From positions 1 through 64,000 of the forward strand of contig NZ_FPBO01000014.1 in NCBI RefSeq assembly GCF_900116645.1: a DNA stretch of 64,000 nt, given 5' to 3'. Under the pieces are notes generated by a model that saw nothing but the letters and a program-made list of their open reading frames with translations, had not been told where the DNA came from and did not search any database. Source of the stretch: Pseudoduganella namucuonensis. GTDB lineage: Bacteria; Pseudomonadota; Gammaproteobacteria; Burkholderiales; Burkholderiaceae_D. The stretch's first letter is position 1, and each line of letters starts with the position of its first letter. Position numbers and translations under genes: made by a program. Shown here piece after piece: positions 47,442-56,057 of the stretch.

Positions 47442-48113
47442 AATCCATCTCCTTTTAATAAAGTGGCAACAGGCTAGCATGGAATGTAATTATTGGCGAG
47501 TTTGAAAAAATAAGATTAAATCTCTGCGGATATTAAAACAACAACTTGCAAAAAGTAACGGATGGCAAACAGGAGTATCCGCGTGATGCTTGCAATTTGC
47601 TATTAATGACCATGCGCGAAGCGCGCCTGACGGAGCGGGAGAAATCGGCATCGGGCCCTTATTCTCCAAGCCATATTTATTGGCTACGTTTTTGATAGTT
47701 TTCCATCACATTCGTTATTCTCCTCAGGCAGTACGGTTCGCTAAATAATGGACGGTTTGGCTTTAATGACGGCACTAATAGTCTGGAGGCGGCAGTTGTC
47801 AACATCCGGCCTGCGCGACACGTAAGCGCTTTATCGGAAAAATAACAGTCAAAGACGGCTCAACGTCCGAATGTGGAGCGGGCGCGACGGGTCGGCGGGC
47901 GCGTCAGGGGCTGTTGCGGTAGCGCGCCGTCGCTCCTGTTCGCGCCGGCACGGAACTGTCGCGGGACGGGGAATCGATCAACGCAATCCGATTGAAATTT
48001 CCATCCCGGCAGAATAGCCGATGGCCGCGTGGGCCTTGGATAGACTTTCTACTCCTCAACTCCTATACCGTTACTGATATCATTCCGCTATAAATCCACT
48101 CACCAAGGTATTC
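47442..48113. other. 672-bp intergenic region, divergent promoters, no gene seen
   Basis: This is the longest gene-free stretch in the window. The first 400 bp are clearly richer in A/T than the surroundings; the rest is high-GC. It must hold the promoter of the peroxidase pair (leftward) and of the TonB receptor (rightward). I see no open frame with a ribosome site, no tRNA and no recognisable riboswitch. In particular I found no cobalamin-box-like element before the receptor. Confidence 0.5.
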
Positions 48114-50135
48114 ATGCACGTGTCGCCTGTTGCTTTAGCCGTCCTCGCCGCCTTCGCGCCCTGCGCGCAGGCGGCGGTTGCCGCGCCGGCCGGAGATTTG
48201 CTTTCGATGTCGTTCGAGGAACTGGGCAGCATCGACGTCAGCGCCAGTTCGCTGCTGCCCACGACGTTGCTGTCCGCCGGTTCGTCCATCACCTCCGTCG
48301 GCCCGCAGGAGTGGGAGCGCGGCGGCGCGCGGCGAACGCTGGAGGCCCTGGACGGCACGCCCGGCGTGTTCGTGATGCCGCATACCAACGGCAACCAAGT
48401 GCTGGCGATCCGCGGCTACGCGCGTCTCACCTCGTTCACCGGCGTCGCGGTCACGCTTGATGGCGTGCCGCTGACGGACCTCTACCGCTCATCGCCGCAA
48501 TATAATTTCCCGGGCCTGAATCTCGGCGTGATGTCGCAGATGCAGTTGATCCAAGGGCCGGGCTCCGCCCTTTACGGCAGCGACGCCTTTCACGGCCTGC
48601 TCGCTTTGCGCACCCACGACGACGAGGAGGCGGGCCAACAAGGCGCCGTGGCGGCGGGTGGGAAGGGCTACCAGGAAGCCGCCGCGCGCTTCGCGCGGAC
48701 GCTGGGCGGGGGAGGCCGCTGGAGCATGGCTTTCGCGGAGAATGGCCAGGGCGACCAGGAGCGCACCGCCACCCGTCCGAACCCCGCCGGGGGGACGCCG
48801 ATCGCGGTGGCGCGCGAAAATCGCTTCCTCTCCCGGACCGCCGTGCTGAAGGCCTCCAGCGGCGCCGGCGATGGATGGAAATTCAACGCCGGGCTGTATC
48901 TGCACCGCTACGGTGCGGACAATTTCCAGGGCCTGGGTTCGCGCCTGGCCGGCGCGGGCGACCTGGGTGGCCTCGACACGCGCTTCGCGATGCTGCAGGC
49001 CGGCGCGGGCAGGCGTGTCGGCGACACCGGCTCGCTGGAGCTGAAGGCCTATGGCTGGTGGGTGGACAACGACCTCGCCGGCCGGCTGCAACTGCCGTCC
49101 GGCGCGGTCCAGCGCGACCTGTACAGCCGGCAGGACCGCGTGGGGCTGCAGGCGATTTACCGCGATTCGTCGCCGTCCTGGCGCACCGACTGGGCGCTGG
49201 CGCTGGCGAGCGAACAGCTGAACGTGCGCGATGTGCATGTGGTGCTCCATACGCCGGCGGGCGCCTTCCTGAGCGATACGCGCAACGCGGCGTCGGACGC
49301 GCGCCGCCGCGTCCGCAGCGCGACGCTGGAGTTGAACTCCCGCCTCGGCCGCGACTGGCGGGCCGTGTACGGCGGCAGGGTGGACGATTATTCCGACTTC
49401 GGCCGGCAGGCGTCGCCCCGGCTCGGCCTGATCTACCAGCCCAACGACAGCGGCGCGCTGAAGCTGCTGTACGGACAGGCGTTTCGCGCTCCCTCGGCCG
49501 CGGAGCGGAATGGCACCGTCAACACGGTGCTGGGCAACGCGGGCCTGAAGCCGGAGGTGATCGATAGCCTGGAACTGGTGGCGATCCGGCAGCGGGACAA
49601 TCTGCTCTGGCAGGCAAGTGTCTTCAAGACCGCCTGGCGCGACGGGATCGCCATCGTGTTCCGGCCGGACATCCGCATCAACCAGTTCCAGAACGTCGAG
49701 CGCAACCGGGCGCATGGCGTGACGGCCAGCGTCACCTGGCGCGCCGAGGGCTGGCAATTCGAAGCCGGCGGCGCATGGGTGGCAAGCCGAAACGCCAGCA
49801 CCGGCGCGCCTTACAATATCCAGCCCCGCCGCTCGGCCAACGCCTCGCTCGCCCGCGGCCTGTTCGATGGCGCCGGCCGCGCCGGCGTGGCGCTGCGCTG
49901 GATGGACGGCTTCGACGACATTCCCCGCGGCGACGTGTTCGCGCCCGGCCGCCTGCCTTCGTACGCGCGCGCGGATTTGTCGTACAGCCACACGGTGTCG
50001 AAATCGCTGACGCTCACCGCCGTGGTGCGGAACCTGTTCGACCGCGATAGCCGCCTGCCATCTCCGCTCGGCTCGGTGGGCGGCATTCCGGACGACCGCG
50101 TCAACGCCATCCTGCGGGCGAACCTGAAGTTTTGA
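48114..50135 (+). CDS. TonB-dependent outer-membrane receptor (BtuB/siderophore-like)
   Basis: This 673-residue receptor has a short signal peptide (VLAAFAPCAQAAVA), a plug domain and a barrel of standard size. The plug shows SFEELGSIDVSASSLLPTTL, PGVFVMPHTNGNQVLAIRGY and MQLIQGPGSALYGSDAFHGL; the barrel shows YGQAFRAPSAAERNGTVNTV, LGNAGLKPEVIDSLEL and a final ANLKF ending in Phe. There is no STN domain, so it does not signal to a sigma factor. AAGG before the ATG fits. No transport or biosynthesis partner is adjacent. The substrate is unknown; vitamin, metal chelate and oligosaccharide are all possible. Confidence 0.85.
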   Translation: MHVSPVALAVLAAFAPCAQAAVAAPAGDLLSMSFEELGSIDVSASSLLPTTLLSAGSSITSVGPQEWERGGARRTLEALDGTPGVFVMPHTNGNQVLAIRGYARLTSFTGVAVTLDGVPLTDLYRSSPQYNFPGLNLGVMSQMQLIQGPGSALYGSDAFHGLLALRTHDDEEAGQQGAVAAGGKGYQEAAARFARTLGGGGRWSMAFAENGQGDQERTATRPNPAGGTPIAVARENRFLSRTAVLKASSGAGDGWKFNAGLYLHRYGADNFQGLGSRLAGAGDLGGLDTRFAMLQAGAGRRVGDTGSLELKAYGWWVDNDLAGRLQLPSGAVQRDLYSRQDRVGLQAIYRDSSPSWRTDWALALASEQLNVRDVHVVLHTPAGAFLSDTRNAASDARRRVRSATLELNSRLGRDWRAVYGGRVDDYSDFGRQASPRLGLIYQPNDSGALKLLYGQAFRAPSAAERNGTVNTVLGNAGLKPEVIDSLELVAIRQRDNLLWQASVFKTAWRDGIAIVFRPDIRINQFQNVERNRAHGVTASVTWRAEGWQFEAGGAWVASRNASTGAPYNIQPRRSANASLARGLFDGAGRAGVALRWMDGFDDIPRGDVFAPGRLPSYARADLSYSHTVSKSLTLTAVVRNLFDRDSRLPSPLGSVGGIPDDRVNAILRANLKF

Positions 50136-50163
50136 AACGCCGCGGTGGCCGCGGGCCGCCTAT

Positions 50164-50367
50164 TCAATAGTTGCGCCTGGCATGCAAGTTCGACGCCTTG
50201 ATTTTTTTGACGACATCCTCGACCACGGGGCCGACCTCGCCGACGATTTCGGCGAGCGTCTCCTTGGAGACCCCCAGCTTCTTGCTCCAGTACGCCACTT
50301 CCCATTCCTTGTCCACGTGGATGCGGGAACGGTCGCTTTGGAACAGATCAATGAAATTTTCCACCAT
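50164..50367 (-). CDS. DUF3606-family small protein
   Basis: This 67-residue protein, with AGGAGCAAAC before its ATG, has the DUF3606 pattern: EWEVAYWSKKLGVSKETLAE followed by IVGEVGPVVEDVVKKI, helix-turn-helix-like in shape. DUF3606 proteins are short stand-alone proteins, common in proteobacteria, of unknown function and often associated with stress expression. It is convergent with the TonB receptor gene, 28 bp away, and downstream of the TetR gene in the same direction with an 89-bp gap. Confidence 0.8.
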   Translation of the reverse strand: MVENFIDLFQSDRSRIHVDKEWEVAYWSKKLGVSKETLAEIVGEVGPVVEDVVKKIKASNLHARRNY

Positions 50368-50456
50368 GTTTGCTCCTGAATTCGGGCCATCACTATATCG
50401 ATGACCCGTGCACGGTTCTGTGCGTTATCGCACATTCAGAAGTCGGATGGATGGGT

Positions 50457-51083
50457 CTAGCCGGCCGCGCCCCGGGGCTGGCTGTCGGAAATGGCCGTCC
50501 GCACCAGCAGGCAGACTTCGGCGCCCACGGCGTTGATCGGCTCCAGGCTGAGCGCCGCCCGGCACAGCGCGACGGCGCCTTCGATCGAGGACACCACCAG
50601 CGCCGCCAAGCTGCCTGCGCGCGGCGCCGCCACGCCTTCGCGCTCCAACGCCGCCGCGATGATGGCTTGCCAGTCGCGGAAGGCTGTATTGGCCGCGTCC
50701 AGCAATCGCTGCTGCGCGCCCGCGTCCGGCGAGGCCTTGGCGTCGTCGGTGTAGCGTTCCACCGCCACCGCCAACACCGGGCAGCCGGCTTCGAAGCAAC
50801 TCTCCCCCAGCGACGCCGCGCGCAACGCGAACGCCTCGCGCACGCCTTCCACGGCCCCGTGTTCGCGCAGGACGCGTTCCAGTATCTCGCTGACCCGCTG
50901 CTGGGCCAGCCGCACCGCCGCGTCGATCAATTGCGCTTTCCCGCCGGGGAAGTGGTAGCCGATGGAGCCGCGCGGCGTATCGGTGTGGCGCACCACTTCT
51001 CGCAGGCTCGTGCCATGCATGCCGCGGCGGCTCAGCAAATCGGCCGCGCCGGCCGCCATTTTGTCTCGGGTGTCTGATGTCAT
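50457..51083 (-). CDS. TetR-family transcriptional repressor
   Basis: This 208-residue regulator starts at MTSDTRDKMAAGAADLLSRR, with the N-terminal helix-turn-helix GTSLREVVRHTDTPRGSIGY and HFPGGKAQLIDAAVRLA. The ligand-binding part (CFEAGCPVLAVAVERYTDDA, LAALVVSSIEGAVALCRAAL) resembles the LmrA/YxaF-like subgroup. It is divergent from the flavin oxidoreductase gene with an 85-bp intergenic region carrying two related palindromes. It probably represses both itself and the oxidoreductase, with an electrophile as a plausible inducer, as for other OYE-linked TetR proteins. Confidence 0.87.
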   Translation of the reverse strand: MTSDTRDKMAAGAADLLSRRGMHGTSLREVVRHTDTPRGSIGYHFPGGKAQLIDAAVRLAQQRVSEILERVLREHGAVEGVREAFALRAASLGESCFEAGCPVLAVAVERYTDDAKASPDAGAQQRLLDAANTAFRDWQAIIAAALEREGVAAPRAGSLAALVVSSIEGAVALCRAALSLEPINAVGAEVCLLVRTAISDSQPRGAAG

Positions 51084-51093
51084 GAGCAAATAA

Positions 51094-51109
51094 TATGACA
51101 AGTGGCATA
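51094..51109. promoter_or_regulatory. TetR operator candidate O1 (TATGAC-N4-GGCATA)
   Basis: A 16-bp imperfect dyad, one mismatch from TATGAC-N4-GTCATA, lies 10 bp upstream of the TetR start. It shares half-site sequence and spacing with O2 at 51132-51147; the centres are 38 bp apart. Confidence 0.6.
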
Positions 51110-51131
51110 AGCCTGTCTATAATCGGGCCAC

Positions 51132-51147
51132 TATGACATTCGTCATA
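51132..51147. promoter_or_regulatory. TetR operator candidate O2 (TATGAC-N4-GTCATA)
   Basis: A perfect 16-bp dyad with a 4-bp spacer (ATTC) lies 21 bp before the flavin oxidoreductase start. Short dyads of this size in a divergent TetR promoter region are typical binding sites for a TetR dimer. Occupancy would block the oxidoreductase promoter. Confidence 0.7.
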
Positions 51148-51168
51148 ATCGCTTTCATGAGGAAAAAC

Positions 51169-52425
51169 ATGAGCACATCCCCATCCCCGCGCGCCGGCCT
51201 GCCGTTCACCCTGGCAAATGGCGTGGTCCTGAAAAACCGGCTGGCGAAGGCGGCCATGAGTGAACAGTTGGCCAATGGCCGGCAAGATCCGGACAAAAAA
51301 CTGGAACGCCTGTACCGGACGTGGGCGGAGGGTGGTGTGGGCCTGCTTATCAGCGGCAACATCATGATAGACCGCGACCACCTGGGCGAGCCGAGGAATG
51401 TGGTGCTGGACGACGCCAGCGACCTGGCCGCGTTCCGCCGCTGGACCCGGGCGGCCGGCGCGCAGGGCACGCACTTCTGGGCGCAGTTGAACCACCCGGG
51501 CAAGCAAACGCCGAAAACCCTGACGAAGGAGCCCGTGGCGCCGTCGGCGATTTCGCTGGGGAAGGAACTGGCGCCGATGTTCAACAGGCCGCGCGCGCTG
51601 AGCGACGGGGAAATCGTCGCCCTGGTCGGCAAGTTCGCGCGCGCGGCGCAACTGGCGAAGGAGGTGGGTTTCACGGGCGTGCAAATCCATGGCGCGCATG
51701 GCTATCTGGTCAGCCAATTCCTGTCGCCGCTGCACAACCAGCGTAGCGACCGGTGGGGAGGCTCGTTTGAAAACCGGCTGCGCTTCGTGCTGGAAGTGTA
51801 CCGCGCCACCAGGGCCGCCGTGGGCGCGGACTTCCCGGTCGCCATCAAATTGAATTCCGCCGATTTCCAGAAGGGCGGTTTCAGCGAAGAGGAATCGATG
51901 CGGGTGCTCGAAGCGCTGGCGCGCGAGGGCATCGACCTGGTCGAGATCTCCGGCGGCACCTATGAGAGCCCGGCGATGGTGGGCGCGCAGGAGCAGCCCA
52001 GGGAGCAGCCCAAGGAGTCGACCATGCGGCGCGAAGCGTATTTCATCGCCTATGCGGAGAAAGCGCGCCTGCGCGTGCGCACGCCGCTGATGGTGACGGG
52101 CGGCTTCCGTTCCTCGGCCGGGGTGGAGGCCGCGCTGGCCGGCGGCGCGACGGATCTGGTGGGCCTGGCCCGTCCGTTGGCCGTGGAGCCCGCCTTGGCC
52201 ATCCCGCTGATCAACGATCCCGCCTACAGGATCGAATTGCCGACGCCGACCACCGGCGTCAAGCTGGTCGACCAGCTGACCTTCCTCGTCCTCACATGGT
52301 ACGAGACCCAGTTGGCCCGCATGGGGAGCGGCAAGCGCCCGCTGCCGGACCTGAACCCATGGCGCAGCGTGCTGGCCACCCTGTGTGGCATGGGCATGGC
52401 GGCATTCGGCAAACGGCGCGCTTGA
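51169..52425 (+). CDS. NADH:flavin oxidoreductase / old-yellow-enzyme family
   Basis: This 418-residue FMN-dependent oxidoreductase starts at MSTSPSPRAGLPFTLANGVV with GAGGAAAAAC upstream. Features: LKNRLAKAAMSEQLANG, FWAQLNHPGKQTPK, and the active-site block VQIHGAHGYLVSQFLSPLHN followed by QRSDRWGGSFENRLRF. The C-terminal phosphate-binding end is VTGGFRSSAGVEAALAGGAT. Such enzymes reduce activated alkenes or quinone-like electrophiles using NAD(P)H. The HGAH motif supplies the substrate-binding His pair. No 4Fe-4S domain is present. Control by the divergent TetR gene is likely. Confidence 0.88.
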   Translation: MSTSPSPRAGLPFTLANGVVLKNRLAKAAMSEQLANGRQDPDKKLERLYRTWAEGGVGLLISGNIMIDRDHLGEPRNVVLDDASDLAAFRRWTRAAGAQGTHFWAQLNHPGKQTPKTLTKEPVAPSAISLGKELAPMFNRPRALSDGEIVALVGKFARAAQLAKEVGFTGVQIHGAHGYLVSQFLSPLHNQRSDRWGGSFENRLRFVLEVYRATRAAVGADFPVAIKLNSADFQKGGFSEEESMRVLEALAREGIDLVEISGGTYESPAMVGAQEQPREQPKESTMRREAYFIAYAEKARLRVRTPLMVTGGFRSSAGVEAALAGGATDLVGLARPLAVEPALAIPLINDPAYRIELPTPTTGVKLVDQLTFLVLTWYETQLARMGSGKRPLPDLNPWRSVLATLCGMGMAAFGKRRA

Positions 52426-52549
52426 CGATAGGCAAATGTTACTGGCATGTGTAGCCTATAAGAATTTGCCACTACCAGTTTTCGCCGAACTGCTTATACT
52501 GTTTCGCTGTCGCCTCGCGCGGCATCCCATTCACAGTTTGCGGTCGTCC

Positions 52550-53560
52550 ATGGAAAAAGGAAGTGTCTCGGTCTACTTTGTGCAGGCGGCGCTGGAGGTT
52601 TTGCGCGCCCGCGGAGCCGCGACCACGCGGCTGCTGCTGGACGCGGGCATCTCGCCGGCGCTGCTGGATTCGCCGCATGGCCGGGTCACGCCCCAGAGCT
52701 TCAGCACCTTGTGGCTGGGGGTGGCGCGCGCGCTGGACGACGAACTGTTCGGACAGGACTCGCGCCGCATGAAGGTGGGCAGCTTCGCCATGCTCACCCA
52801 CACGCTGACCGGCTGCGCCACGCTGCGGGACGCGTTGAAGCGCATGGCGCGCTGTTTCAATCTGCTGCTGGACGATTTCCAGTGCGCCTTCGAGGAACGG
52901 GGCGGCGAGGCGCGCCTGGTGATACGCCAGGTGGCGCCGGAGGGCGGCATGCGCATTTTCGGCTTCGAGACGCTGCTGATGATGATGCACGGCCTGGCGT
53001 GCTGGCTGGTGGGCCGCCGCATCCCGGTGCTGTCCGCGTCGTTCTGCTACCCGGAGCCGCCGCGTAGCGCCGAATACCACCGTATGTACTCGGCGCGCTT
53101 GAGCTTCGACCAGGAGGCGACCATGCTCTGCTTCGCCAAGTCCTTCCTGGGTCTGCCCGTGGTGCGGAACGAGCAGGCGGCCCGCGCCTTCCTGGCCGGC
53201 GCGCCGGCCAACATCGTACTCAAGTACAAGAACGCCAACGGGGCGGCCGCGCTGGTGCGGCGCCGGCTGCGTGCCGTCGCCGCCGACGCCTGGCCGGATT
53301 TCGAGCAACTGTCCTCCAGCCTGAACATGGCGCCGTCCACGCTGCGCCGCCGCCTCGAGGAGGAGGGGCAGACCTTCCAGCTGATCAAGGATCAAATGCG
53401 GCGCGACATGGCCATCGAGCTCCTTTGCCACTCCGCCAGGAGCGTGGCCGACATCGCGGCCGAACTGGGTTTCGCCGAGCCCAGCGCGTTTCACCGCGCG
53501 TTCAAGAAGTGGACCGGCGTGCAGCCCAGCCAATACCGGCAGCGTCCGCCGCAGGACTGA
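52550..53560 (+). CDS. AraC-family regulator with N-terminal Arabinose_bd (OruR/ArgR-like) domain
   Basis: This 336-residue regulator starts at MEKGSVSVYFVQAALEVLRA. The N-terminal ligand domain (LLLDAGISPALLDSPHGRVT, MLTHTLTGCATLRDALKRMA) is the PF12625-type domain found in OruR/GliR-like activators. The C-terminal AraC double helix-turn-helix is LSSSLNMAPSTLRRRLEEEG, MAIELLCHSARSVADIAAEL then GFAEPSAFHRAFKKWTGVQP. It follows the oxidoreductase gene by 124 bp in the same direction. Its targets are not evident from position; the oxidoreductase or a lipid/amine catabolic gene is possible. Confidence 0.87.
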   Translation: MEKGSVSVYFVQAALEVLRARGAATTRLLLDAGISPALLDSPHGRVTPQSFSTLWLGVARALDDELFGQDSRRMKVGSFAMLTHTLTGCATLRDALKRMARCFNLLLDDFQCAFEERGGEARLVIRQVAPEGGMRIFGFETLLMMMHGLACWLVGRRIPVLSASFCYPEPPRSAEYHRMYSARLSFDQEATMLCFAKSFLGLPVVRNEQAARAFLAGAPANIVLKYKNANGAAALVRRRLRAVAADAWPDFEQLSSSLNMAPSTLRRRLEEEGQTFQLIKDQMRRDMAIELLCHSARSVADIAAELGFAEPSAFHRAFKKWTGVQPSQYRQRPPQD

Positions 53561-53890
53561 CACGGGTGGGCGCGCTGGCTGCGGCTGGCCAGCTTGGCCA
53601 GAAGAGCGGGGCCGGCTGTTCAGATCGGGAGGCGACAAGGGTGCGTCGAATCCGCACTTGGGCCACACAATGTAGCCTGCTGTTGTGGAGTCATGATCTC
53701 GAGGGGGGCAGGCGAGGGCTAACGTCGTGATGCTAACGCATCCGGTTTCCCCATCCCCAGGCGTTAGACAGGAAACACGGGTTTCTTCAATTGACCTCAA
53801 CTCATGTGTATTTTTTGGGGTGGCTGCCCGACCGGGAACCAAACAGGATCGTTTTGCTCTAACCGGTGTTTGTAACAAGGAGCAGCGATC
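53561..53890. other. 330-bp intergenic region, nothing recognisable
   Basis: Between the AraC gene and the DUF3460 gene I see no coding frame with a ribosome site. The last 130 bp must hold the promoter and leader of the DUF3460 gene; a TTGACC lies near 53790 but no convincing -10 follows at the right distance. Confidence 0.4.
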
Positions 53891-54091
53891 ATGTTCGGCA
53901 GGGTTCCCAGGCATTCCGGCTACGTTTCGGAATTCACGCAATTCATCGATGCCTTTTTAAGAGAACATCCCGATGTTGTCGAGAGCCAGCACCGGGGATG
54001 GAATATTTTCTGGGATCACGACGTCAGCTTCGACGAGCTGAAAAGGATGGAAGCGGACAACGTTCCATTTGTCAAAACGATGCCACAGTAG
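53891..54091 (+). CDS. DUF3460-family small protein
   Basis: This 66-residue protein, with AAGGAGCAGCGATC before the ATG, matches the DUF3460 pattern of Burkholderiales: YVSEFTQFIDAFLREHPDVV, ESQHRGWNIFWDHDVSFDEL and a terminal VPFVKTMPQ. The family consists of short, mainly helical proteins of unknown function. Its presence supports the betaproteobacterial origin. No operon partner is evident; the HAD gene starts 215 bp later with its own ribosome site. Confidence 0.8.
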   Translation: MFGRVPRHSGYVSEFTQFIDAFLREHPDVVESQHRGWNIFWDHDVSFDELKRMEADNVPFVKTMPQ

Positions 54092-54306
54092 TCCGGCGCC
54101 GGCCAGCGCGCCGTGCACGCGGGCCAGCGCCGGCCGCGGCAGGGAAGCGAGCGGCGCCAGCGCGGAAGATGGCCGCGGGGGCCATTGAAAATTCCAGGAT
54201 AGCTCTCGATTGAGCCGGAAACTGCTTGGATTTCGCCCCAATAAAGCATTTCCTGAGTATCGAAATCCTTAAACTTGTAACCACCCAAGCAAAGGAGATT
54301 CACCAA

Positions 54307-54993
54307 ATGATACTCAAACCGAAATTCATCAGCTTCGACTGTTATGGCACCCTTATCAACTTCGAAATGGGGCCGACCGCCAAAGGCATCTTTGAGGATC
54401 GCGTCCCGGGCGATCGGATGGCGGCCTTCCTGGACAGCTTCCGCGCCTATCGCCTCGATGAAGTGCTGGGCGACTGGAAGCCCTTCTTCGACGTGGTGGA
54501 AAATTCCATCCACCGGGCCTGCAAGGCGCACCGCGTCGAATATCGGCCATCGGACGCGCTTGCCTTGTACAACGCGGTCCCGACCTGGCAGCCGCATCCG
54601 AACGTCGTCGAGGTGCTGGAGGCCATCGCGCCGCACATCCCGCTAGTGATCCTGTCCAATTCGATGGTTGACCTGATCCCGCATAGCGTCGCCCACCTGA
54701 AGGCGCCATTCCACGCCGTCTACACCGCCGAGGAGGCGCGCGCCTACAAACCGCGCCTGCGAGCCTTCGAGTATATGTTCGACCAGCTTGGCTGCGGGCC
54801 GGAGCAGATGATGCACTGTTCGTCGAGCTTCCGCTACGACCTGATGAGCGCTTCGGACCTGGGATTCATGGCCAAGGCCTTCATCGACCGCGGCCACGAA
54901 CCCTCGTCCGACCAATACGGGGTCAACAGGCTGACCGATGTCCGTCAGTTGCCAGGACTGCTGGGATTGGCCAGCCCGGATCGGGGCGCGTGA
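54307..54993 (+). CDS. HAD-superfamily hydrolase, haloacid dehalogenase type II-like
   Basis: This 228-residue HAD hydrolase starts at MILKPKFISFDCYGTLINFE with AAAGGAGATT upstream. Motif I is FDCYGTL (nucleophile Asp), motif II LVILSNSMVDL, motif III Lys in AYKPRLRAFEYMF, and motif IV SSSFRYDLMSASDLGF. The layout matches L-2-haloacid dehalogenase-type proteins, but in this context a phosphatase or C-O/C-N bond-cleaving role is equally likely. It overlaps the next kinase gene (TGATG) and belongs to a three-gene operon with a phospho-lyase-type PLP enzyme. It may act on that pathway's phosphorylated or aldehyde intermediates. Confidence 0.82.
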   Translation: MILKPKFISFDCYGTLINFEMGPTAKGIFEDRVPGDRMAAFLDSFRAYRLDEVLGDWKPFFDVVENSIHRACKAHRVEYRPSDALALYNAVPTWQPHPNVVEVLEAIAPHIPLVILSNSMVDLIPHSVAHLKAPFHAVYTAEEARAYKPRLRAFEYMFDQLGCGPEQMMHCSSSFRYDLMSASDLGFMAKAFIDRGHEPSSDQYGVNRLTDVRQLPGLLGLASPDRGA

Positions 54994-56057
54994 TGTCCGC
55001 CGATCGGCCTATCGAAGCCGCGGCGCTGAGCACACCGGCGCCCAGCCTTGCCCTGGTTGAGGTGGAGGAGCTGGTCGCCCGCCTGTATGGCATCCGCGGC
55101 AAGGCCCAATCGCTGGCTAGCGAGCGCGACCAGAATTGTTGTATCGAGGCCGCCGACGGCAAGCGCTACGTGGTCAAGATCAGCAATCCATCCGAGCCCT
55201 GGCCGGTGGTCGATTTCCAGATCGCCGCGCTCGAGCACATCGCCCGGGTCGCGCCCGGTCTGCCGGTGCCGCGCGTGGTGCGCACCTTGGACGGGCGCAC
55301 GCGCGACAGCCTGACGCTCGATGGCGGGGGCCAAACTAGCGTGAGGTTGCTCACCTACCTGGACGGCATACAAATCCGGGAAACCGTCCGCACCGCCTCG
55401 CAGCGCCGGGCAATGGGCACCGGACTGGCCAAGCTCAATCTCGCCCTGCACGGCTTCAGCCATCCGGCGGCCTGCCACGACCTGCTATGGAACGTCTCCA
55501 CCGCGCACCGCCTGGCGGACAAGCTCGATGGCGTCGTGGACGCGCGGCGCCGCGCGCTCGCGACGGCGTTCATGAAGCGCTTCACCGACCATGTGCTCCC
55601 GCGGCTGTCCTCGGTGAGGGCGCAGGTGATTCACAACGACTACCACCTCTACAACCTGCTGGTGGCCGCCGACGATCATGAACGCATCACCGGCGTGATC
55701 GACTTCGGCGACATGCTGCACGCGCCGCTGGTTGGCGAGGTGGCCACGGCGGCCGCCTTTCACATGGCGGGCAACGCCGATCCCTTCGAAGGACCGGCGC
55801 AATTCGTCGGCGCCTACCATGCGACCTTGCCGCTGCTCGACGCCGAGCAGGAAATCGTCGCGGACCTGATGGCGACGCGTCAACTCGTCACGGCGCTGAT
55901 TTCGGAGTGGCGCGCGGCGCGCTACCCGGAAAACCGCGCCTACATCATGCGTCACAACCCCGCCGCGTGGGCGGCACTGGAGCAGATGGCCGACCTTACG
56001 CGCGATACGGCGCGCGATCGATTGCTCAACGAAGTACGACATGGAAGAACACTATGA
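54993..56057 (+). CDS. APH-family kinase, hydroxylysine-kinase-like
   Basis: This protein of about 354 residues has an aminoglycoside-phosphotransferase/choline-kinase fold. The N-lobe carries KRYVVKISNPSEPW; the catalytic loop is VIHNDYHLYNLLVAADDHE with the catalytic Asp, and ITGVIDFGDMLHAPLVGEVA holds the metal-binding DFGD. The arrangement and the class-III PLP enzyme that follows resemble the hydroxylysine kinase plus phospho-lyase pair known from animals and bacteria, where an amino alcohol is phosphorylated and phosphate is then eliminated. The start overlaps the HAD stop and the end overlaps the PLP gene (ATGA). Confidence 0.82.
   Translation: MSADRPIEAAALSTPAPSLALVEVEELVARLYGIRGKAQSLASERDQNCCIEAADGKRYVVKISNPSEPWPVVDFQIAALEHIARVAPGLPVPRVVRTLDGRTRDSLTLDGGGQTSVRLLTYLDGIQIRETVRTASQRRAMGTGLAKLNLALHGFSHPAACHDLLWNVSTAHRLADKLDGVVDARRRALATAFMKRFTDHVLPRLSSVRAQVIHNDYHLYNLLVAADDHERITGVIDFGDMLHAPLVGEVATAAAFHMAGNADPFEGPAQFVGAYHATLPLLDAEQEIVADLMATRQLVTALISEWRAARYPENRAYIMRHNPAAWAALEQMADLTRDTARDRLLNEVRHGRTL

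Noticed and set aside
47700..48113. Cobalamin riboswitch before the BtuB-like receptor
   Set aside because: I looked for a B12-box-like block and supporting helices upstream and found none; the receptor's substrate is left open.
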